From contig NC_088306.1 in assembly GCF_032854445.1 (NCBI RefSeq), positions 11,777,386 through 11,837,385 on the forward strand: a DNA stretch of 60,000 nucleotides. The letters run 5' to 3'. This DNA is from Liolophura sinensis (taxonomy: Eukaryota > Mollusca > Polyplacophora > Chitonida > Chitonidae). Both the position numbers and the translations under genes were made by a program. Shown here in pieces: positions 47,701 to 58,495 of this stretch. The notes beneath the pieces were generated by a model that was not told where the DNA came from, made no database searches, and was given only the letters and a program-made list of their open reading frames with translations. How positions within the stretch are numbered: position 1 is the stretch's first letter; each line of letters begins with the position of its first letter.

Positions 47701-50700
47701 ATTGGCTGATTTGTGTGACTGCCAAGGGTTACAGGGCTGTGTAGGCTAGCTGTAAGGGCATGCGCTCTCAACGCAGCTCCTGTACTGAATACCATAATTT
47801 GTCGGATTTTGTGTCAACTATAAGCTCACATGAAACTGGAGGAGTTTGATTAGGGAAATTTACAGCTGACAGAGATAACAAACATGACTGAGCTGTGACA
47901 AGGGTGGGGTATTTGTGTAGCCATAGAAAAGAGGATGAATGTGGTAACAAAGAAATCCTTCATCAGAATTTTGAGACACGTGAACAGAAATTTGTTTGCC
48001 TAAATGTTTTACTTTATCGCCTCATCATTATTTTTGTGATGGTCACTTCTTATGGAATCTTCACAGAGACAGTAAAACCCAGTACAACTTCATTGTGGAA
48101 TGCTATTGGGTAATTGTTTTTGGTAAACATCATTGTTATTGATTGTTTTCCTATTTAACAGCATTTACAGGGAGTTGAGAATAGAATTCTGGAGAGCATT
48201 GCCTGGGAAGAGGTAAGATCAAAGCCTGTCATGAGCCACATGACTTTACCTTGTTTATACCTCAACTACAACTTCATGGTGCCTGTTTTTATAAGTTAGT
48301 TGATAAATATATAATTTTTGGAGTTTTTTGTCCTTGAGATGCGAAGAACATTAATAAGAAAGGGATTATTTGGGGTATTTTGAGGTTGTCAGATGAATAT
48401 GGAGAACTGCACATATCTTTGTTATCGCACGGCTTTGTATCTTTTATTTATGACTGTATCATGACCTTGTCCTGTGTTGTACATCTTCTCCTTTTTTACA
48501 GGACTCGCCCCTGTTTGAAGCCCTGTATATGTGTGACGTCACCCAGATAGCAGGTTCTCACCCTCCTAACTCTGACAACAACAACGTGCAGGGAGCCTCC
48601 GCTGCTGAGTTGTAAGATACTCTCCTTTCACGAGTCTTGAGTGAAAGCTCAGGGCTATTATCACAAGCTGTAAAAAGTAGTTTTCCTAGGCCTTTGAGTT
48701 GTTGAAGTGCAAGTGATCTGACAAAATTTACAGAAGAAGAGACTAAGTTCATAGTCATTAGACAGAAGCTTTGCATGGTAAAAGTCTCCATCAACTATTA
48801 AACAGAGGTGAAAGAGACATTCAGAATCTAAGATTTGTTTGTTTTTTTTAATAAAATCTAATTTTGCTGGGAAAAAATATTAAGTTTTGTTTCAGTGTGT
48901 CCATTTCTGAATTTTTAATAGCTTATCTAAACTAAAACGTTGTCTGTAATCCTCATCTTAATTACTCATACTTTTATCACAGGTGTTTATCCCCAGTGTG
49001 TACCCGTCAGACAACGCCCATCACACCACCTGGCCAGGTGTCGAACGGTTCAGGCCTCTCCTCCCCCAGCCCCCGTAAGAACCAGGAATGCAGCCCCAGC
49101 CACACGCCTGGTACCTCCCCCAGATCACCCTCAACCCCAAGACGATCTCAGTCCCTCAACCTTTTCTTCAATAAAGGTTAGTGGCATTATTCATATACGT
49201 TTTGCGGGCTGAAGTTTACAGATCCCTGCCTCTGCCTAGGTACCAGAGGTACAATTTAATATTAGCGTGCATCAGGTAGGTGTTCTGTAGAACGGTAGAA
49301 AGCAATCATTAAGTGTAGGAGGCACAAGTGCAGGGAGTGGTAGTTAATTATAATGTACTCTGGTGTTTTAAGTATAGGATTAGTCCACACCAGTTTTAAT
49401 TGTTATTTTTCAGGCAGAAAATATCTGTGACCCATGTGGGTGAAGGGTACATGTATGAAACAGAAAATAAAGCTTGAAAATCATCTAATTTGTGGAAAAT
49501 GTGGACAATCCTTGGCAATTGTTCCTGTGCATGACATGTTCACATGATTGGAAAGCCTGGAAAAACATGAAAAATCAACAAAAAAAAAAGATAAAGAACA
49601 AGTGTAAGAACATAACAAAATCTGCACATTTAGTCTAAAACAGTGAATTTTTAAATTCCCCCACCTGCATTGTTTTTACATGGACATTACCCACAGAAAG
49701 ACGAAAAAAGCGTTCATAAATGTAAAGCGGGAGCACTTTACATTGTTATATGTGATGTAAGTCTGAACAATCATAAGTGGGAAAGTTTATCAGTAACTAG
49801 CCGAATGTCAGTGATTTATCGTAGCTGCTACTCATCCCATAAGACTGACTATGTGGGATAAAAAACAACTGTGTAGTCATGACCTGTTTTTGTTTGTTAC
49901 AGTATGCAGGCTAGGTTACCACAGACTTCAGGCCCTGTGCAACTTCCTGGATGTGCCTAAAGATTTGGTAGGTTGTAGTGGAAATTTGATGCAGATGTAT
50001 GTTCAACTTATGAGCATTTCCAGCTTGCCTGTACAAAATACAGGCATAGCCCTGCATGTAAATTACCATCTTCATGACTTTCTCGTCTGTTGTGTTTGTT
50101 TTCTTTATTTGATTGCTGTTTTACGATGCACTCTAGAATATTTCACTTATGCGACGGTGGCCAGAATTATGGTGGGAGGAAACCGAACAAACCCACGATC
50201 ATCTGCAGGCTGCTGGCAGACCTTCCCACGTACAGCCGGAGAGGAAGCCAGCATGAGTGGGACTAAAGCTCACAGCGACCACATTGGTGAGAAGCTACTA
50301 GGTCATTTGTGCCATGCTTGTGTGCTATGCCCCTTGGCCACTTAAGTCCCCTTGTGTTTGTTAGAATCTGTGTTACCTACCTGTTTTGTTTTTTTTAAAT
50401 CCTTTATGTGTGGAGCTGAAATTTTACATTTACGTACAGCTACAATCTCTTATGTAGCCTTGCCTGTTCATGGGAAGGTCTGACAGCAACCTGGAGATGG
50501 TCGTGGGTTAGTCCCAGGCTCTGCCCTGTTTCCTCCTACCATAATGCTAAACGCTGCTAGAAACAGTGAAATTTTCTTGAGTACTGCATAAAAGACTAAT
50601 AGCCTAGCTGTCAAATCTAAGTTCAATTTTCCCAGTCATTGGAAAGCTGTGCTCCAGTTCCATGATTATTTGAAGGGGAAGCCTTAATTCTTTTTTGAAC

Positions 50701-53700
50701 ACATCAGTCCCAGGCATGTGTAAACACATCGGTCCCAAGCATGTGTGAACACATCAGTCCCAGGCATGTGTAAACACATCAGTCCCAGGCATGTGTAAAC
50801 ACATCAGTCCCAGGCATTCTACCCTTTTATTATCCATCCCTTTCACAAAAAATTTTAACGAAACTTTGTGTACATTCATTTTGGGTAACCTGGGGGCATG
50901 CAGACCAGCCAAATTCATGCATAAGTGTTACATATTTTACGGCATGGGATGAAGAATCTGTGAATTTGCTTGCTTTGTGTTATTTTCAGCAACATAAGGC
51001 ATGGACATGCTTTGAATACTGCATAACCCACAAACCCGAGCTCCTGAAAAACAGACATCTAGATCAGGTAAGCTGTTATAGGATAATTGTAAAATTTCTC
51101 AAACTTCTGATTATGCACTCAGTTGATTGGTGTTTTTAGTCATAGCTAAGAAAAACGATTTAGCGCGGAGAAAACTGTTGTACTGTAACATGTGTTTGAC
51201 TAACCTCATCACCTAAGGCAGGGTAGGGTTGTAATCAGTAATGTAGCCAGTAATGGCTTTTGCATCTTTTCTCACAGTTTTGTGAAAAAGACATGAATTT
51301 CCTGTATTACTATAATTTACCTAAAGCATTTTTGAATGACACATCTTGCTGAATTCTCACTGGTTCATCCATCTTATAGGGCCACTTAAGAGCTTTCTTG
51401 CAAAGTTTGATAAAATTTTTGTCCAAAAAACCTTGTGGGATGGCATCAAAAGTATCATGTTAAGTCCTGTATGTGCTTCTGAAAGTGAATTTTTACATAC
51501 TGTGCGACCTTAGGTGAAATACAGCAAGTTTTTGTTCATTGGAAGATTTGTTTGCAGTATATTTATATTAGGATTGTTTATGCATTCACCTTGGAATACA
51601 AATTTGACACGTCCGCAATATTTGAGTATGTCATTCACTTTAGTGCAAGTGTTGATCATAGATCTCTCAGTGCACCATGTTGAAATTTATGGTATTTGAC
51701 CTAAAATTTCATCCATAGGTAACCTACTCATTTTGTCTGATTCTGAGAGGTATTTTGATCTTATAAAGGTGTTTTGAGGAATGTTTGGAAGGTAGGATTG
51801 TATCTTGTTGGAAAAAATGTAAGTTTCAGCACCAGACATAATGTTTATGATCTGTACCGGTATTTATCTGTGAAAAAAATCTCTTATTTGTGTCGAAAAT
51901 TTTAGGTCGGATGCATTGATTATTGTATGGTTTCTGTATGTTTTTCAGATAATGATGTGTTCAGTGTATGCAATGTGCAAAGTTCAGGAGAAAGAAATCA
52001 AGTTTAAAACGATAGTGAACATGTACAAAAATTTGCCTCATGCTTCTCAAGAGGTAAGCTTTTTTGCTCCTATCTTGTTGATTTGATTTATAATGCCTCC
52101 AAAGAACTTGAATTTTGTGGTAAAAGTCTGTTTGATGCACTATAGACAGATTAAGGTACATTGTACAAATATGAAGTTAACCTTTGTCGTTAGATCAGCA
52201 GATGTGTCAGAATACCCGACAACAACGTTGGTTGTGTCTGGTTTTATCCACTTATGAATATGAATGCTGGTGCATAAGTAAAATGTTTCTCTATACATAA
52301 ATCGAGTACATTTTGACAGTTATTAGAAAACAAAAGCACAAAATAACAAAACAAAAAAGAAAGGAAAGTTATCAGTGCAAAACGCATTCGTGTAGAAATA
52401 ATGAAGTTATAATTAATCAAGTCACAATATTCTTTTACCCTTAGGTGTACAAGGCAGCTTTCATCTCTAATTCTGTGCACGACACCATCATTGTCTTCTA
52501 CAACAGAATTTTCATGGTGGCTTTGAAATCCTACATTTTACAGTTCTCAGGGAATAAATCTTCAGTAAGTATAATATATTTGTGTAGATTGTGGTATGCT
52601 GACAAGAAAAGTATTACAGACATGTGCTTTGTGAAAAAATCAGTGGCCCACGCCATAGCTTACCTCAGAGTCCAGTTTACCTCAGAGTTCTTTCTATGCT
52701 GGAAATATTTCAAGTTTGCTAAAATCCTAGTATGGGCTCTTGGTGTGTAGGAGCTGTTAAAATATTTAGGGTTAATTTTGATTACAATATTAAGCATGGC
52801 AATTTTCTGTCAATACACTGATATAATGTTGTCTTAAATTTAAAGAAGAGCAAAGAACACCTGCATTTTTTGTCATGAGTATAGTAGCACTATATTTATC
52901 TCTGGTCAGGTTCAGAGTTTTTTCTATAGTAAATTGCCTGTGGGTCCAGACTTTTACTTCACCCTGTATATAGAGAGGCTTGAGATCTTTGTCCATTTGG
53001 TAACTTCAAGTGATACACCTTTGGTTTTATGCTTAATTGTAATGGATTTTATTAAAAACTGGGTAAGTGGGAAGGTCTGCCAGCAACCTGGGGATGGTCG
53101 TTGGTTTCCCCCCACCATAATGCTGGCCGCCGTCGTATCAGGGAAATATTCTTGAGTACGGCGTAAAACACCAATCAAATAAATAAATAAATCTTTTTTT
53201 TTTGTTCTTTTGCGCATATTTTATACATTACTTTGATGTCCTTACACAGTAAAGAATGATGAACATTTGATTTCAGACTCCAATGTTATCCCCAGTGCCC
53301 AAAGCTGTGAATTCCCCACTGGTAGCATCGCCAACTTACTCGTAAGTTTGTCTGTCCAGGATTTTCAGTAGATATTGTTTGTATTGACAAGCAGATATTG
53401 ATATGATTCAGGTATGTATTTTAAGCAATATAAAGCCACACATAAAAGAAGCTCATTTCTGAGTTGCTATGGCGCCCCAGGTGTCGGTTCAACCCCAGCC
53501 TCAGACAGGTAATTTTCTGTTCTCTGTCTGCACTGTCTAGGTGGCTGGTTGACCGTAAGGTGTTGTAATCATTTGTATGGCTGTTCAGGTAATTTGACAT
53601 GAAGTCCTTGAATATCAATCACCTTCCACCATTATGGCATGCACACCAAACCAATTCTAAGTGAAAATCTGTGTGCCACTTGAGAAAATAAGCAAGTTAC

Positions 53701-54493
53701 TCTGCCAAGAGTGGCTTGTGTACACTGCACTCTGGTTTCCGACACCCATTAAACATACAGCCGTCATAGTAACGAAATATTCTTTTGGCTTAATTCCAAT
53801 CCACCAATCGCAAGTAAAATGTGTGAATAATCAAATGAGGTGTCACCATGATTGGATAGAAAGGTATTCAATTGATCTCCGAGTAAAATACATCAATAAA
53901 GGCTTTTCATTTTAAAAAAATTCACTGTTGAATCTCTGTTTGTTTTTACAACATATCATATTAGATTACCTGGCAGGAAGAATTTCACCGTGTCTCCCCT
54001 GAAGGCATCGCCGTTCAAAACACCTTTGTCCCCCAGCCAGATGACCCCCAGGACGAGAGCCCTGTACAGTTTTGGTGACATACAGGGGGTGAGTCTTCTG
54101 CTAATCTTCAGCCTGCTTCCACATCGTTAGTGAGTTTGTGAAAGGAGATACTTTGTTTTTGTTTTGTATTATGCAGCTGCTCAACTTTCTTCCCAGGACA
54201 TAATGGCTTTGAGCTACAGCTTCCCTAAGGCCCAGGCTGTCAATCGTGCAGTAAACACAATCAAGTTTTCTCCACCATTGAAGTGTCTATCATCATTTAA
54301 ATGAACCATTATTTAGTGTGGCATTTAACACTAATCAAATCAAATAAATAATTATGTCTTCTGTCTGCCTACAGTCTTCTGACAAGCTTCAGATGATCAA
54401 TGAGAGAATGGGCGCCATCAAGCGGATCTCCACCCAAACCACTACCCGCAGCAAGAGACTCAAGTTTGATCAGTGTGATGACCCCACCCCTAG
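32737..54493 (+). CDS. RB1: Retinoblastoma protein (RB1 orthologue), 26 of at least 27 coding exons
   Basis: Nuclear pocket protein that binds E2F-DP and LxCxE partners to restrain S-phase genes. Exons: 32737-32780, 34552-34705, 34972-35027, 35793-35888, 36433-36564, 37859-37906, 38743-38825, 39321-39431, 39993-40081, 40791-40862, 41521-41636, 42488-42535, 43119-43206, 43864-44037, 45829-45943, 46642-46793, 48162-48212, 48502-48611, 48983-49176, 49903-49967, 50990-51067, 51949-52053, 52445-52564, 53277-53341, 53965-54088, 54375-54493. All junctions are GT-AG and every phase closes, giving 2609 nt (869 codons plus 2). It aligns along its length with RB1 rather than p107/p130: the short spacer and the C-terminal SPLK...TPR...RLKF segment are RB1-like. 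The last exon lies beyond the window. Confidence 0.96.
32781..34551 (+). other. RB1 intron 1
   Basis: 1.77 kb, with a G-rich patch near 33089-33107. A tRNA-like stretch (cctcgctcaatcagatggtt) near 34366 may be the head of an old SINE. No coding exon is seen. Confidence 0.6.
34552..42535 (+). CDS. RB1: RB1 exons 2-12: N-terminal cyclin-like domain (RB_A N-terminal)
   Basis: Exon 2 carries [20 protein letters not shown] and exon 3 [18 protein letters not shown], matching the human LCxxL...W and ELWGICIFIAAVD segments. Exon 7 has [12 protein letters not shown], exon 8 [15 protein letters not shown], exon 9 [19 protein letters not shown] and exon 11 [15 protein letters not shown], matching DLDARLFLDHD. 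This is the structured N-terminal domain. Exon 12 is a short linker (SPTHKI...TPI) with SP and TP sites; the TPIRTAL continuing into exon 13 matches the human CDK-site segment TPVRTVM at the entry to pocket A. Confidence 0.93.
34744..34805. repeat. AT-rich (TA)n tract in RB1 intron 2
   Basis: Imperfect, partly palindromic TA run immediately after exon 2. Confidence 0.9.
36640..36845 (-). repeat. SINE family II fragment in RB1 intron 5
   Basis: Minus-oriented body and B-box region (complement of cacacctaagactttaaaag and of gcttcgggagcgg), with the tail missing. Confidence 0.85.
37225..37373 (+). repeat. SINE family I fragment in RB1 intron 5
   Basis: Diverged body (ggcagcaacctgcgagtggt) and tail (gaatattct-like, then AATAAATGAATAAA). 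Confidence 0.75.
37570..37702 (-). repeat. SINE family I fragment in RB1 intron 5
   Basis: Tail and body (caagaatatttcacttataa, cagcattatggtgggaggaa) in opposite orientation to, and ~200 bp from, the preceding fragment. The pair could fold back in the pre-mRNA. Confidence 0.85.
38826..39320 (+). other. RB1 intron 7
   Basis: No repeat or gene recognised. The other long introns without an own entry (after exons 3, 4, 6, 8-11, 16, 17, 19, 21) also show no convincing gene. Confidence 0.5.
42108..42318 (+). repeat. SINE family I in RB1 intron 11
   Basis: Head-truncated plus-oriented copy from gtggtcgctgtgagttcaag to aaataaataaat. Confidence 0.87.
43119..48212 (+). CDS. RB1: RB1 exons 13-17: pocket A
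   Basis: Exon 13 ([13 protein letters not shown]), exon 14 ([20 protein letters not shown]), exon 15 ([20 protein letters not shown]), exon 16 ([20 protein letters not shown], then [16 protein letters not shown]) and exon 17 ([17 protein letters not shown]) reproduce the pocket A helices of RB1 in order and without gaps. Exon 14 is notable because its 3' ~105 bp and 5' splice site are duplicated many times in the next intron. Confidence 0.96.
43529..43647. repeat. Foldback element in RB1 intron 13
   Basis: Arms of 29 bp at 43529-43557 and 43619-43647 are inverted copies with two mismatches (inner part taggatacggaaa / tttccgtatccta). The loop is ~60 bp. It lies ~215 bp before exon 14. A MITE is the likely origin. 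Confidence 0.8.
44038..45510 (+). repeat. ~121-bp tandem array of duplicated RB1 exon 14 3' end with its splice donor
   Basis: Twelve units follow exon 14. Each unit begins with gtaagtttatattaccagcc, continues with a copy of the exon from the acaggggaaaaacacaggtc region, and ends ctgctcacttct|GTAAGT. Donor GTs fall at 44038, 44160, 44281, 44394, 44515, 44628, 44749, 44870, 44991, 45112, 45233, 45354 and 45475. Spacing is 121-122 bp, with two 113-bp units lacking 8 bp. Reading past the first donor meets a stop at the end of unit 1. Confidence 0.95.
47254..47588 (+). repeat. SINE family II in RB1 intron 16
   Basis: tRNA-like head (cagtagcacagttggtagag), body and gactgaaaaattgttaagga, without the CACT tail. 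Confidence 0.87.
48502..49176 (+). CDS. RB1: RB1 exons 18-19: end of pocket A and Ser/Pro-rich spacer
   Basis: Exon 18 begins DSPLFEALY, matching the human DSPLFDLI, and then becomes low-complexity ([13 protein letters not shown]). Exon 19 is rich in SP and TP dipeptides ([34 protein letters not shown]) before LNLFFNK, which aligns with the human LSLFYKK start of pocket B. The many S/T-P sites suggest CDK control of the spacer. Confidence 0.93.
49903..52564 (+). CDS. RB1: RB1 exons 20-23: pocket B with LxCxE cleft
   Basis: Exon 20 ([15 protein letters not shown]), exon 21 ([20 protein letters not shown]), exon 22 ([20 protein letters not shown], then [11 protein letters not shown]) and exon 23 ([20 protein letters not shown]) match pocket B almost helix for helix. 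The tyrosine/lysine of YKNLPHA and the FYN motif, which line the LxCxE groove in human RB1, are kept, so binding of LxCxE proteins should be retained. Confidence 0.96.
50101..50292 (-). repeat. SINE family I in RB1 intron 20
   Basis: Minus copy with a short tail, body (cagaattatggtgggagga) and part of the head. Confidence 0.83.
50460..50605 (+). repeat. SINE family I fragment in RB1 intron 20
   Basis: Body (gggaaggtctgacagcaacc through taccataatgctaaacgctg) and a decayed tail. It is inverted relative to the SINE 170 bp upstream. Confidence 0.75.
50698..50817 (+). repeat. 25-bp minisatellite, ~4.8 units, RB1 intron 20
   Basis: Unit aacacatcagtcccaggcat + gtgta, repeated with few changes. Confidence 0.9.
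53067..53193 (+). repeat. SINE family I fragment in RB1 intron 23
   Basis: Body and tail (gggaaggtctgccagcaacc to aataaataaataaat); it ends ~80 bp before exon 24. Confidence 0.87.
53277..54493 (+). CDS. RB1: RB1 exons 24-26: C-terminal regulatory region
   Basis: Exon 24 ([20 protein letters not shown]) and exon 25 ([20 protein letters not shown], then [15 protein letters not shown]) carry a run of SP/TP sites like the human S807/S811/T821/T826 cluster, plus the MTPR-R...S.G segment that contacts E2F-DP. Exon 26 ([14 protein letters not shown], then SKRLKFDQ) supplies the helix and an R/KxLxF-type cyclin/phosphatase docking motif matching human KKLRFD. It ends with AG|GTTAGT, so at least one more coding exon follows. 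Confidence 0.93.
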
Positions 54494-54782
54494 GTTAGTC
54501 TTTACATTTCTCACTCTTTACAAGAAACCAACGTGATTCTTAGTCTCAATCTGAGGTAGGCTTGATTTTCAGACAGTGTTGGATGGGAAGTTATCAGATC
54601 GTATTGTGCAGCATACAGTACATCTCAGGCTAAAAGTCAGTTGTTAACCGCTCATATCACACTCCGAGATACTGAATAATGTTCTACTGGCACGTGACAA
54701 ACCCTCCACTGAGCTGTATCAGAGACCTGCTGAGGCTTGCAGGATTGTCATTGAAGGTGTGAATATAGTTCCCGTCTACTGA

Positions 54783-55955
54783 CTAATCCCAGCTAGTTTG
54801 CCAGCGAAGGTAGTCCCCGTGTATTCAGCTATGTAAACATTTACTAGTGTGAGAAGCGGAAAGTTCATCCTGCAATATGTAACCTACCTCGGCAAAACAA
54901 AATCGGTTTATAAACTTGATTTAAGTGGTTTAAGGGAGTAAATATGCTAATACCAGCTAGTTTGCCCGGGAAGGTAGTCCCCGTGTATTCAGCTATGTGA
55001 ACATTTACTAGTGTGAGAAGCGGAAAATAGGTTACATCCTGCAATATGTAACCTACCTCGGCAAAACAGAATCAGTTTGTAAACTTGATTAAGTTATTTA
55101 AGGGAGTAAATATGCTAATACCAGCTAGTTTGCCCGGGAAGGTAGTCCCCGTGTATTCAGCTATGTGAACATTTACTAGTGTGAGAAGCGGAAAATAGGT
55201 TACATCCTGCAATATGTAACCTACCTCGGCAAAACAGAATCAGTTTGTAAACTTGATTAAGTGATTTAAGGGAGTAAATACACTAATCCCAGCTAGTTTG
55301 CCAGCGAAGGTAGTCCCCTTGTATTCAGCTATGTGAACATTTACTAGTGTGAGAAGCGGAAAATAGGTTACATCCTGCAATATGTAACCTACCTCGGCAA
55401 AACAGAATCAGTTTGTAAACTTGATTAAGTGATTTAAGGGAGTAAATACACTAATACCAGCTAGTTTGCCAACGAAGGTAGTCCCCGTGTATTCAGCTGT
55501 GTGAACATTTACTAGTGTGAGAAGCGGAAAATAGGTTACATCCTGCAATATGTAACCTACCTCGGCAAAACAAAATCGGTTTATAAACTTGATTTAAGTG
55601 GTTTAAGGGAGTAAATATGCTAATACCAGCTAGTTTGCCAGCGAAGGTAGTCCCCGTGTATTCAGCTATGTGAACATTTACTGGTGTGAGAAGCGGAAAA
55701 TAGGTTACATCCTGCAATATGTAATCTACCTCGGCAAAACAAAATCGGTTTATAAACTTGATTTAAGTGGTTTAAGGGAGTAAATATGCTAATACCAGCT
55801 AGTTTGCCAGCGAAGGTAGTCCCCGTGTATTCAGCTATGTGAACATTTACTGGTGTGAGAAGCGGAAAATAGGTTACATCCTGCAATATGTAATCTACCT
55901 CGGCAAAACAGAATCACTTTACAATTTGATTAAGTGGTTTAAGGGAGTAAATATG
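54783..55955 (+). repeat. ~168-bp satellite array, 7 units, in RB1 intron 26
   Basis: Units start near 54783, 54951, 55119, 55285, 55454, 55622 and 55791 (ctaataccagctagtttgcc). Most contain the inverted repeat TAGGTTACAT / ATGTAACCTA around an 8-bp loop, able to form a hairpin. The first unit lacks the left arm. Confidence 0.93.
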
Positions 55956-56644
55956 CGATCAAAGTCATTGATTGGTGTGACAGTCGGCATACTAATTTTG
56001 ATATAAACCTGCATTGATGTCATTGCATACAGAACCTTACAGCAGATATTTTATAGCAAACTCCACCAATCTCTGCATAAACTTTACAAACCATCGTGAC
56101 TTTTGTATGAATAAAGCACGTGCAATAGCATGCGCCTCCTAGGACATTGCCTCAACACAGGCATGCAGCAGTCTTGTGAGGCCATGCCTGTGTGATCCTT
56201 CACATTCATGTCTTATCATTTCTCATGTTTGTATAAAAGTGACATTAAAACAACATCATGTATTTATATTACTGTAAGGATCGTGTCAGCTTTATACCGA
56301 TAGCTGCAGCGAGAACATGTAGGCCTGGTAGCAGCTATCAGTGTTTTCAACCAGTTACTCTAAATGGCTGGTGTATTGCCAACCATTACGATTTTATTGT
56401 ATTAATTACGCCCTAGTCATAAATTATTACGATTTCAAGTCAATTTTAAAATTTCTGTCAATCATTGGAAACAATCTCTATCCAGTGTTGTTGGCTCTTG
56501 GACTGGCGGCAATCTCTTCTCAAGTTGTCGTTCCTTGCCAGCACATGCCCTGGATTAGAGATCGTCAGGGGCTACGAGATTTTCATGTGTGTTCAGATAC
56601 GTAGTCTGTGATTCGCAAATAGATGTAAACTGACCAACTCGGTT

Positions 56645-56889
56645 GTCGCGCTAGTGCAGAGTAATGACCCAGGAGTCTCTCACTAATGTGGTCACTGTGA
56701 GTTCAAGTCCAGCTCATGCTGGCTTCCTTGCGGGCCATACGTGGGAAGTCTTCCAGCAACCTGCAGATGGTTGTGGGTTTCCCCTGGGCTCTGCCCGGTC
56801 TCCACCCACCATAATGCTGGCCACTGTCGTATAAGTGAAATATTCTTGAGTACTGCGTAAAACACCGATCAAATAAATAAATAAATAAA
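56645..56889 (+). repeat. SINE family I in RB1 intron 26
   Basis: Nearly full plus copy from gcgctagtgcagagtaatga to AAATAAATAAATAAA. Confidence 0.9.
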
Positions 56890-56942
56890 CTGGCCAATGA
56901 GACCGCATCATACATTCTTGGTATTATCGTCAACATAAAAAC

Positions 56943-57161
56943 ATGGCGGAATCTGATGGTCCGGTGAAAAAACGACACAAATCCAGTGGAAATACAAAAA
57001 CTGTTGATCAAAAGTACCAGGAGGAATACCACTGGGAGTATCCTGTTATCATGCGATTTACCAAGTCGTTCAGGCACGCATTTTGTACGCTATGTAACTC
57101 TCATTTCTCAGTCGCACATGGCGTTATCAGCGATATGACAAAGCATGCACAATACACATAA
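56943..57161 (+). pseudogene. N-terminal fragment of a BED-like zinc-finger transposon protein
   Basis: Starts MAESDGPVKKRHKSSG, then KYQEEYHWEYPVI and HAFCTLCNSHFSVAHGVISD, then MTKH. A 'W/YP.I....+...FC.LC...FSV.HGG..D..KH' layout is typical of the atypical CxxC...H BED-like finger at the start of hAT-type transposase-derived proteins. The frame stops at 72 codons, before any catalytic region, so this is probably a truncated remnant inside the intron. Confidence 0.55.
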
Positions 57162-57177
57162 GGAGCTAACGAGTCAG

Positions 57178-57590
57178 TTGTTCATCAGAGAACTGAGGCA
57201 GTTCTGTTATATTTATGAAAGGCAGTTCAGTCTTTGGTCAGTTTTGACATTTGTGTCATTTGTGTGTTTATGTTAATTACAACACATACATGTACAGTAA
57301 TTTTGTTTACATAATAACTGTTGACTATCTAGTCACTTGTCCAGCAGAGGACTGAGTTTTGTTATATTTATAACAGGCAGTTCAGTCTTTGGTCAGTTTT
57401 GACATTTGTGTCATTTGTGTGTTTATATTAATAACAACACATACATGTACAGTAATTTTGTTTAACTACATAGTAACTATCGACTATCTAGTCACTTGTT
57501 CAGCACAGAACTGAGACAGTTTGTTATACTTATAATAGTCAATTTAGTCTACACTCTTGGGTCAGTTTTTGAAATTTGAGCAATTTGGAT
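57178..57590 (+). repeat. ~160-bp tandem repeat, ~2.6 units
   Basis: Segments beginning near 57178, 57339 and 57498 share ggcagttcagtctttggtca, gacatttgtgtcatttgtgt and acatacatgtacagtaattt; the third is diverged. Confidence 0.85.
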
Positions 57591-58221
57591 TTATACTTTG
57601 TGTCATTAGATAATTATTATTGATATAAAATAATCCAAAATATGCTGAGAATCTGAGGTAATTAAGGTTCCCTGTGCAGGGTTCATACGCCTCCTGGATA
57701 GCCCTGAACACTCCTGGAATTCCTTTACCAACCTGGAAAGGCCGTGAATATCCTGGAAGATTAAATTAAACTGATACGAAGCACATGTGACATGTTTAAT
57801 TTAGAAAGTTGAACTCCTTGAAATTGATTTGAAAACTCCTGAAGAGCTGCTAGAATTTGTTGACTAACTAAGCGCATGTAACCTGCCTATATTACGGGTA
57901 ATAAAATTTTGTCTCATTTTTATAAATCTCCAAAGTAATTCTTGGTCTTTTTCCCATTTACACGTCAAAAAAAGTTGTCATTTTGCCTAACTTGAATTAA
58001 TACTGCAAGTGCCTCAGATGACCCCAGAATGCACCAGAGGGCATCTAAGTTACAAAAAATTTCCCCAAACCCTCCAAACGCCTAGGGCATTTGGGGTGAC
58101 TGCCCATGGCACTCACATAAATCATTAGGATTTTATATCATTGAATGTTGGCATGTCTGATATCAGTGCAAATAGGAAAATTAGCCTATTTCTTTTTCTG
58201 TGAGAAAAACCCTTGCAAATG
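57591..58221. other. Intronic non-coding stretch
   Basis: Low-complexity words (ctcctgga, cctggaa) recur near 57690-57770. No gene. Confidence 0.45.
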
Positions 58222-58495
58222 ATTTTTTTTTTTTTTTTTTTTTTTGATTGGTGTTTTACGCCGTACTCAAGAATATTTCACTTATACGACGGCGGCCAGC
58301 ATTATGGTGGGTGGAAACCGGGCAGAGCCCGGGGGAAACCCACGACCATCCGCAGGTTGCTGACAGACCTTCCCACATACGGACGGAGAGGAAGCCAGCA
58401 TGAGCTGGACTTGAACTCGCAGCGACCGCATTGGTGAGAGACTCCTGGGTCATTACGCTGCGCTAGCGCGCTAACCAACTGAGCCACGGAGGCCC
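58222..58495 (-). repeat. SINE family I, full length, poly-T start
   Basis: Minus-oriented copy with the complete head (complement of gagccacggaggcc) and a 20-plus-base poly-T in place of the usual ATTT tail. It closely matches the 8911 copy, so it is relatively young. Confidence 0.9.

Noticed and set aside
50101-50345. Part of a 164-codon frame starting at 49851
   Set aside because: It is RB1 exon 20 read through the donor into a minus-strand SINE.
50698-50817. CRISPR-like array
   Set aside because: Head-to-tail 25-bp repeats without unique spacers, in an animal intron: a minisatellite.
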